Shown: in pieces, positions 42,201 to 48,380 of the stretch
Position numbering within the stretch: position 1 is the stretch's first letter
Layout: the number at the start of each line of letters is the position of its first letter
Assembly: GCA_037447655.1 (NCBI GenBank)
Contig: JBBHKE010000907.1
Span: forward strand, 64,001-112,380
Source of the DNA: Zygnema cylindricum
Lineage: Eukaryota; Streptophyta; Zygnematophyceae; Zygnematales; Zygnemataceae
Direction: 5' to 3'
DNA length: 48,380 bases
Position numbers and translations under genes: made by a program
Notes under the pieces: generated by a model
Seen by the model: only the letters and a program-made list of their open reading frames with translations
Told to the model about the DNA's origin: nothing
Database searches by the model: none

Positions 42201-45200
42201 GCCACCTCAGCATCCTCGCCTCCGGGGGAGACTGTCATGTCGCACCTTCAGCTGTCATTATGGAAAGTGAAATCCACACCAATTGTGGTGTGGGAGAGGG
42301 ATCTTTGATTTGCTCTTCTGTCCTCGATTCTGGAGTTCGAGTGGGAAATCGATGTGTTCTCATGGCCGTTTCGACTTCTCAGGTAAAATATCAGAAAGGT
42401 TTTCCTTTGGTGGTTCCCGATAGCCGGTGTCTCTGGCAAGTTCCTCTTATTGACGGACGAGAAGTTTTCGTCTGTTGTGGAGTAGAAGACAACCCGAAAG
42501 ACGTTTCTGAGAAAGGAGGGACATATTGCGGAGAGCCATGGCTTCAGTGGATGGGAGAGAGAGGATTGACTGAAAAGGACATTTGGGGAAAACCGGAGGA
42601 GAGTACGACTTCGGAAAAGTCAGGGATTAAAAAAGAGAAAGATGTACCCCATAGTTTATGGAATGCTCGTCTGTTTCCGGCTCTTCCTCTCGATACTAAT
42701 GGCCTCCATATGGCCATGTATCTCATGGGAGAATCCAGATTTTATCGCTCGGGTAGGTTTTTAAGTGTGGGAGAATTGAATGCAATTTCTGATGTTTCTA
42801 TGAGTGACACGTGGCGAAATTTGGACCGTCTATCACTGAGTGAGATTCACCGTCTCATTGATTTTCGAGCGTTAGGTTTGCGACTTTCCCTTCGCCGGTC
42901 CGATATCGCAAACAAATTGGCGAAAGTTAATGTCAGTGTTGGCAGTTTGGGCCGAAATTTTTCGCAACTGACCGAACTTATTTCGCAAAGAGGATTGAAA
43001 GAGGGTGGAAACTTATGCAAGGAGCTAAAAAAATCTCTTGTTGATATTTCTTACTCACTTCCTGGAGGAGAGGATTTCCGGTCGACTAATAGAATCGACT
43101 CCTCGACTTCTTCCGAAATTTTCGATTTGTCCAAAATTCATCTGTCGGGAATTCCTCAAAGTCGACTTCTTCAAGTCATGATGGACCTTTCAAAAGATGA
43201 TGCTGTCGTGGCATCTTTAGATAATGCCATCTGGCGAGCTGTGGCGAACGAGACAGCTGTCGCAATAGGACGACAGGCCACAACTTTTGTCATACCTGGT
43301 ATAGTTTTTTAGTCTTTAAGTTTTTATCTTCTGTATTCCCATATCCTCCCGAATTTGTTTACATAATCTTGGCAAGGAGATAAGTGGCGTATGGAACAAT
43401 TTTGAGTGTTGTTACCTTAGATGGGGAATGAGATAAAGAGGGGTGGAGTGGGAGAGAAGGAGAGAGGCGAGAGAAGAGAAAGATGTATAATCATGAGAGT
43501 ATGCTTGTCATAGGCCCGGAGGCAAAGGGAAGGACGGAGGGAGGGAGAAAGATGGAGAAGGGGGGGGGAGGGAAGAGAGATGGAGACAGTTTGACAGAGT
43601 GAGAGAGTCAGAGAGGTATCGAGATGGATGGAGGGGGGGTCAGAGACTGAAACAAACCGATTCCCGTGTGAAGAAAGTACTCCCCGGCTAAAAAACCCAA
43701 AACAATCTCTCCTCTCTCAGGTGCCTCGGGAACCAATGAGGTGATGCCAGGTGTCCCCAAGGTGGGCCACAGTGTCCTCGTGGTCCTCCCTGTGAGGCTC
43801 GACATCGCGGGGGGGTGGAGTGATACGCCTCCCTGGAGTCTGGAGAGGACCGGGCGAGTCCTCAATATGGCCACCTTATTGGAGGGAGAGAATCCTGTGG
43901 GGGCGAGAGTGACAGTGACAGACACACCCGGTGAGTTCAGAGGGAGGGAGGGGAGGTAGTGGCGGGAGAGGCGTTTTTTTTTCTTTTTTCTTTTTTCTTT
44001 TTCTTATGATAATCTTTCGAGAGTGGAACTAATAAGCATGGGAAGGTGTACATTTCTCAACTTAATCTGTGTCTTTTTCTGACGCTTTTTGGTTTTTATG
44101 GTAAACGTGGAAATTAATTTTAACAGGTATTTTAATTCGGGACGATGCTGAAAAGTCGAAATTTATTTTGGATCCTTCTTCTATAAGTGAACAGCTGTCA
44201 CTCGAAGACCCCTTTTGTCTCGTAAAAGCGTCACTTCTTGTGACGGGCTTTGGAGGCGAATCCTCGAAAATTGAGTCAGGAAAAGGGAAAATAAATGATA
44301 ACGAAAAATGGGGTTTAGATATCGAGACTTGGGCACACGTCCCACGAGGGAGTGGTTTGGGAACTTCGAGTATTTTGGCTGCTGCCCTCGTAAAAGCTCT
44401 TTTGTTAATTCGTATTGGAAATGGAAATGGGAACGGAAATGGAAACGGAAATGAAGCAGAGAAAGAAAATGAAATCAGAAAACAACAAAATCGAAAACCG
44501 GAAAAGGAAGCAACCGTCGAAGATGGGTTCGTGAGTAATTTAGTTCTTTTGTTGGAACAGAAAATGGGGACAGGAGGAGGGTGGCAAGATCAAGTGGGAG
44601 GACTGTTTCCGGGAATTAAATGTACGACCAGTTTTCCGACAAAACCGATGACTATGGCGGTGGACCAGCTCCCACTTTTGGCCTCACTAAAAGACAAACT
44701 AGAAAATCGACTGGTTGTTGTATTTACAGGAAAGGTGGGTTTCGGCTATCTTGATGAGAGGAGAATGAAATGTAAGAGACAGGGACGGGAAGGAGGAGGG
44801 TGGAATGGATGAACAAACAGGGGGTTGAGGGAGGGGAAGGGGTGAGGGGGAGAGGAAGAGAGGGAGAGAGGGGAGAGAGACCTGCGCTCTCATAATGAGT
44901 TCGAGTTAAGTTAGTTAGCGTCAATATTGGTCAAGTTTGGTCAAAAGCTAATAACTGATCCATGAGAGTTTCAGGCTGTGTACAACCGATAATTGGTGAT
45001 GATGATTTTTCTGTTTTTTCTCCTCTGGCGTTAAGATTTTGTTGTTTTGTTTTATTGTTTTTTTGGTCGTACTCTCCATTTCATTTTCTTTTTCCTTTCT
45101 TCCCTTTTTTCTTTTTTTCTCATCTTTTCTTCTTCTTTATTTCTTTCTTTATTTCCTGATAGGTTCGACTCGCCCGAAATGTTCTTCACAAAGTGGTTCG

Positions 45201-45555
45201 TCGCTATCTTCAACGTGACACTCGTCTCATCTTGAAAATCCAACGGCTTACAGAGCTTGCAGATTTGGGAAGACGATGTCTTTCCATGGGACAAATTGAC
45301 AACCTCGGTCAGATTTTAAAAGAAACTTGGGATATTCATCAAGAATTGGACCCCCATTGCAGCAATCCCCATGTGGATCTGATTTTTCGAAAAGTGGAGC
45401 CTTTCAGTTTGGGGTACAAGTTGGTGGGGGCCGGTGGAGGAGGTTTTGCGATTATTTTGGCAAAAAGTGAAGAAGACACGAGGAAAATAAAAATGGTTTT
45501 GAGTGAAATTGGGGAACCGGTGAAGGTTTACAATTGGAGTTTATGGGAAGGGTGA
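36827..45555 (+). CDS. FKGP: Bifunctional L-fucokinase / GDP-L-fucose pyrophosphorylase, nine exons
   Basis: Phosphorylates free L-fucose with ATP, then transfers GMP from GTP to give GDP-L-fucose, the cytosolic salvage route for wall polysaccharides and glycoproteins. Exons: 36827-36990, 37934-38072, 38506-38797, 39761-40131, 41565-41691, 42117-43298, 43721-43930, 44127-44734, 45163-45555. All eight introns are GT-AG and every phase joins, giving 1161 aa (Arabidopsis FKGP is about 1055). N-terminal nucleotidyltransferase: [10 protein letters not shown] (37-46), [16 protein letters not shown] (75-90), [14 protein letters not shown] (145-156), [10 protein letters not shown] (after 202). Central beta-helix part: [13 protein letters not shown] (370-382). 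C-terminal GHMP kinase: [18 protein letters not shown] (784-801), ATP loop [10 protein letters not shown] (901-910), GTGGGWQD (976-983), GAGGGGF (1120-1126). Extra length lies in a linker (102-138) and a Gly-Asn/Glu-Lys insert (926-962) in the kinase. No signal peptide. Start chosen as the first ATG in frame with conserved sequence. The only intact conserved gene here. Confidence 0.96.
36991..37933 (+). other. FKGP intron 1
   Basis: 943 bp, AG/GTGCAT donor and GTGGCAG/T acceptor. The acceptor is embedded in the palindrome TGCCACGTGGCA (37921-37932). No gene inside; short ORFs only. Confidence 0.85.
38062..38409 (+). repeat. About 50-bp minisatellite covering the exon 2 donor and intron 2
   Basis: Seven imperfect units of 46-62 bp. 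Each unit reads roughly ATATAAAGTAAGT, then GAAAAAATGTGGACAACATG, then GGTA and ATTGCAC. The first unit contains the last 11 bases of exon 2 and the real donor (38073), so copies of AAAGTAAGT-like donors recur at about 38118, 38180, 38229, 38279 and 38371. Confidence 0.9.
38880..39345 (+). repeat. TG and TA dinucleotide microsatellite in FKGP intron 3
   Basis: TG run at about 39031-39063, then ATATATAT/GTGTATAT alternations to 39340, with long perfect TA runs near 39110-39140 and 39210-39240. Produces Tyr/Ile/Cys/Val frames on both strands, which are not genes. Confidence 0.95.
40526..40575 (+). mobile_element. One end of a TA-flanked MITE in intron 4
   Basis: TA then CACCGTGAATCGCTATTAG, followed by AGTTAAGAAATAATTAGCG, matching the left end at 47548 with a few changes. 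The matching right end (CGATTCAAGGTG) is not found in the intron, so the element is truncated or fused with the 40921 repeat. Confidence 0.6.
40921..41144 (+). repeat. Interspersed repeat, copy in intron 4
   Basis: Reverse complement of 48164-48380, sharing words such as TTTGATTAAGTTGTA, GGGGCGTTTCATGCG and GAGACATCTATG. Unit borders unknown because the second copy runs off the window. Confidence 0.85.
43330..43715 (+). repeat. GA-rich low-complexity intron 6 section
   Basis: Intron 6 between 43430 and 43660 is GAGAGA/GGAGGG-rich on the plus strand, like the satellite of the palindrome arms but without long shared units that I can see. Confidence 0.6.
44402..44520 (+). repeat. GGAAATGGGAACG-type hexamer repeat inside FKGP exon 8
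   Basis: GGAAATGGAAATGGGAACGG and neighbours encode six Gly-Asn pairs (residues 926-937), then a Glu/Lys/Gln-rich stretch to about 962. The insert lies in the kinase domain between the ATP-loop helix and the GTGGGWQD motif, where relatives have a short loop, and stays in frame. Confidence 0.85.
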
Positions 45556-47545
45556 TCAAATGTTGAAGTAAAACATGTTGAGAAAACGAGGTTAGGCTGG
45601 TTTTATTTCGTTGGAGGAATCAGAAGATTTTTTCAAGAGATTTGTTCAATTTCGATTCGGTTTTCACATGTGATATTTAAGGTGGATTTTGTAAAGTTAT
45701 TTTCTAAAATCTTATCGCTTTGGCTTATAAGATGCGTTTGCGAGGGGAAACTAATAGGCAATTTCAAGCTTTCATGGGTGAAACGAATAAGAAGAATAAT
45801 TTATTCTGTCTATTTGTGAAGCAGGCTAAATTCTGATTAACGTGTAGGAAAGAGAGGATTGAAAATTCATTTATTTTAGTTTTTGTCGAACGAATGGTTA
45901 TCTAATTAAAATCCGTCTTCAAAATTGCAAATCACGATATGTTTTATTCTAAGATGTTCATTAACCTCGACATATTTTCCCGGTCTTTATTGTTTTCACC
46001 AAAAATCAAATCGCCAAGGTTAACTGAAAGAGCCTTTGTTTTTCAACAGAACTTTGAAGTGTCCCAAATATGGATGTCCAGATACTTGGAGATGATGGTG
46101 TGACGAAGTCCCTCGTCTTTTAGGATGAGTATACACTATCAATATATATTTACTTCGAGCTACGGCTCTTGGAAGCCCATCCCAATTCTCAAATTTCTCA
46201 TAAGCACCGGGGGACAAAAGGTCATGAGAGTAGGGCCCATGTAATTGTAACTTAGCGAACTTACTTTGTATTCTAGCAAAGATTCTCAGCACACGTTTTT
46301 CAAGTGCCCCAATCTGCAAAAACGAAATCGCAACTTAAGTTTTCGACGATTGTATACGTCGACAATGCCTATGGCAATTGTCAACGTTCCCTACGTGACA
46401 TTGTAGACGTGCAATTTTTTAGCCATGTGTTGTTCATGGTTGAAGAACATGTCTTTGCCTTCGCCCCTCCTGTTTAGTCGTTGTGAAATGACATTGAATT
46501 CTTGAGAACCTTACAAAAAAAAACACCCGCCCTTTATGCAAACGGACAAAAAAAAAAGCGTCACGTAGCTCTCTTAATAAAAAACTTTTGAAATACTCTT
46601 TTTCCTATTTGTGGAATAATGATACTTTACTTTAAAACACATTTCCGATATGTTTCAAGGTAAAGCTTGAAATGACGTGCCATGACGCGGCCATGGGTCG
46701 AAAAAAAAACGCCAACATATGGTACATTCTAAGTTTGACGCTGACCCAAAATTGTACTTTCATTTTTTTTCACTCTCTTCGTACGGCTGTAATTTTATCG
46801 GTATTGTGCTAAGCTTTTGAGGAAAATGATTGAAAAAAATCTCTACTTTGGCATATGGGATCACACCTCAAGCCTCCGTTTTCATGAACCCTAGTAAGTG
46901 GTTCAACGAGCGGTTACAATGGTTTGATATGTAGTCACCCTTGTTCCCCATTTTCGAAAAAAAATGTTATATGTTCCGACACTACTATATTCAGGCCTTG
47001 CAGAATTTTAGGGTTTGATTCTCTATGAATTGAGGTCGGATGTTTTTGTACGTAACACTTTTGCGGGACTTGCGGTTGGATGAGTTTTCATCTATTGGGA
47101 ACAAATGCTATTGGTTGTTGACGTAAATACCATGTACTTTTACGCCACAATATCGTACTTTCAATTGGTACTTATTTGTGCCCAACCATAGTTGTTCAAT
47201 TTGCATACTACGCTCGAAACGAACACACGAATACTACGTAAAATTTGCATCGAACAATTTTGAAATATTAATAAAACGCGTACCCTACTTCGTCCACGTA
47301 TTTTTCCGTACATTTTTTGACTATGACTTTTCAAATTTCAAATTTTGAATACCCTAAAAAATAGTAAAGTGAAAAAACGAACGAGGCGAGAACCCTGGCG
47401 CTGAACTAGCAACCAGCGACGAGGCTGTTGAATCAGTGACCAAACGGCCAACAACCAGCAACGAGGCGGTCTCACCCCTGAAGCATCAACCAACGACCAA
47501 CGACCAGGCTGCTGCGTCGAGCGACGAGTGTGCCTCGTCGGCCAC
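45556..47545. other. Intergenic region downstream of FKGP, repeat-derived
   Basis: 2 kb without a credible gene. 46190-46420 resembles 7490-7700 (AAGATTCTC..., AATC-GCAACTT, TTGTAGACGT words). 46780-46870 resembles the right end of the 782-bp MITE. 47390-47545 repeats ACCAGCGACGAGG-type words. A 99-codon minus ORF at 46020-46319 overlaps repeat-like sequence and has no recognised motif. Confidence 0.6.
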
Positions 47546-47547
47546 TA

Positions 47548-48129
47548 CACCTTGAATCGTTATTAGCGTTAAGAAATTATTAGTGTTAAAAATAAATTAG
47601 CATTATAAGCGCTAATTTTGATTTTTTAAGATTTCACAAAAAAAAATTACTCTAATGGATTCATAACTTTGATTTTGGTACAACGGATCTGCCATCAGGA
47701 TCTTCACAGTAAAATAGGTGAAAGTACAGAATCTGACAAATCGTACACCGTCACGTCCTTTTACTCTAATTTATTCATAACTCTAATTTGGGTTTTCTAC
47801 CGTATAATTAATACGCGATCAATATCTTTGCACTAAAATAGGTACAATATCATTCTGTCTTTTATTCTGAGCGCAGTTTTAAGTGCGATCGCGATTATTT
47901 TAATCCATATTTCGTACTTTTCTACTTAACAAAGTACAGTTTTGGACGGACTGACAAGTCCGTACACCACACTATTCAATAATCATAAATCAAAATTATT
48001 AACGCTAATTCTCTAGAACCTTAATTAACGTAAAAAAAAAATAGTGTTATTAATTCTATTTCGGGTAAAACCCTGAAAAAATTGTGAGCGCCGATATAAC
48101 ATTCATAACGCTAATAACGATTCAAGGTG
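47548..48129. mobile_element. 582-bp TA-flanked MITE (CACCTTGAATCG termini), complete
   Basis: Termini CACCTTGAATCGTTATTAGC and its reverse complement (GCTAATAACGATTCAAGGTG at the right end), with TA at 47546-47547 and 48130-48131. Interior aligns with 34577-36151 and serves as the empty site for the two MITEs nested there. It sits inside a CGACGAGG-type repeat. Confidence 0.9.
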
Positions 48130-48163
48130 TAGTGACGAGGCAGTCTCACCGTTGAACTAACAA

Positions 48164-48380
48164 CATAGATGTCTCATGCGCATAAAACGCACGCATGAAA
48201 CGCCCAAAAAATAACGAATATGCGCATGAAACAAACAAAAAATTATAAAATGCGTTGACCGACTTTGACTTTATAATAAAAGAAAAAAAATAAAAACATT
48301 TAAAAAAAAATACTACTACAACTTAATCAAACTTATTTTTGTTTTACGTTAATATGATTACTTTTTAATTAGCGCTAGCT
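48164..48380 (-). repeat. Interspersed repeat, inverted copy of the intron 4 repeat
   Basis: Reverse complement of 40921-41144, continuing off the window edge. Confidence 0.85.

Noticed and set aside
42071-43312. A 413-codon ORF that looks like a separate gene
   Set aside because: Its first 15 codons are intron 5. The acceptor at 42116 and the conserved [10 protein letters not shown] start show that it is FKGP exon 6, and it ends at the donor at 43299.
46020-46319. 99-codon minus-strand ORF
   Set aside because: Overlaps sequence that recurs near 7490-7700 without keeping the frame. No motif or start context; probably repeat-derived.

Overview
This is a nuclear window from a plant-type eukaryote, most likely a streptophyte. 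It has one intact spliced gene and about 36 kb of nested, mostly decayed transposable elements. The plant assignment rests on a bifunctional L-fucokinase/GDP-L-fucose pyrophosphorylase with the plant domain order, on plant-style Ty1/copia and Ty3/gypsy elements, and on GT-AG introns. Finer placement (land plant, charophyte) is not possible from the sequence, and another lineage with a fused FKGP (for example brown algae) is not strictly excluded.

Layout. 1-1202: 5' end of a Ty3/gypsy element on the minus strand (gag with zinc knuckle, PBS, LTR part). 1203-14243: a roughly 13 kb imperfect giant palindrome. Its arms (1203-6078 and 9296-14243) each begin with a copia LTR plus gag start and carry a roughly 2 kb GA/CT-rich satellite. 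The 3.2 kb centre holds a small secreted-protein ORF, a minisatellite and a 469-bp direct repeat. The right arm is split by a 778-bp PIF/Harbinger-like MITE whose empty site survives in the left arm. 14244-16768: an internally deleted copia element. 16769-33416: a nest. A copia element (element 2) has LTRs broken by a non-autonomous LTR retrotransposon (17120-22233, 737-bp LTRs, PBS, PPT, TSD CAAGC, no pol) and by a second copia of the same family (element 1, 27496-33404, TSD CAAAT). 33417-36153: more copia debris, then a TA-flanked MITE that contains two further MITEs. 36600-36800: degenerate CCCTAA telomere-like sequence.

36827-45555 (+): FKGP in nine exons. All reading phases join cleanly to give 1161 codons plus a stop. 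It converts free L-fucose to fucose-1-phosphate and then to GDP-L-fucose (salvage pathway). Introns carry a 50-bp minisatellite that repeats the exon-2 splice donor, a TG/TA microsatellite and MITE remnants. 45556-48380: intergenic repeats and another complete TA-flanked MITE.

Most informative points: the giant palindrome with an ORF at its centre, the non-autonomous LTR element with hairpin clusters in its LTRs, the array of duplicated splice donors, the empty-site evidence for MITEs, and an excess of CACGTG-centred motifs across coding, intronic and transposon sequence.
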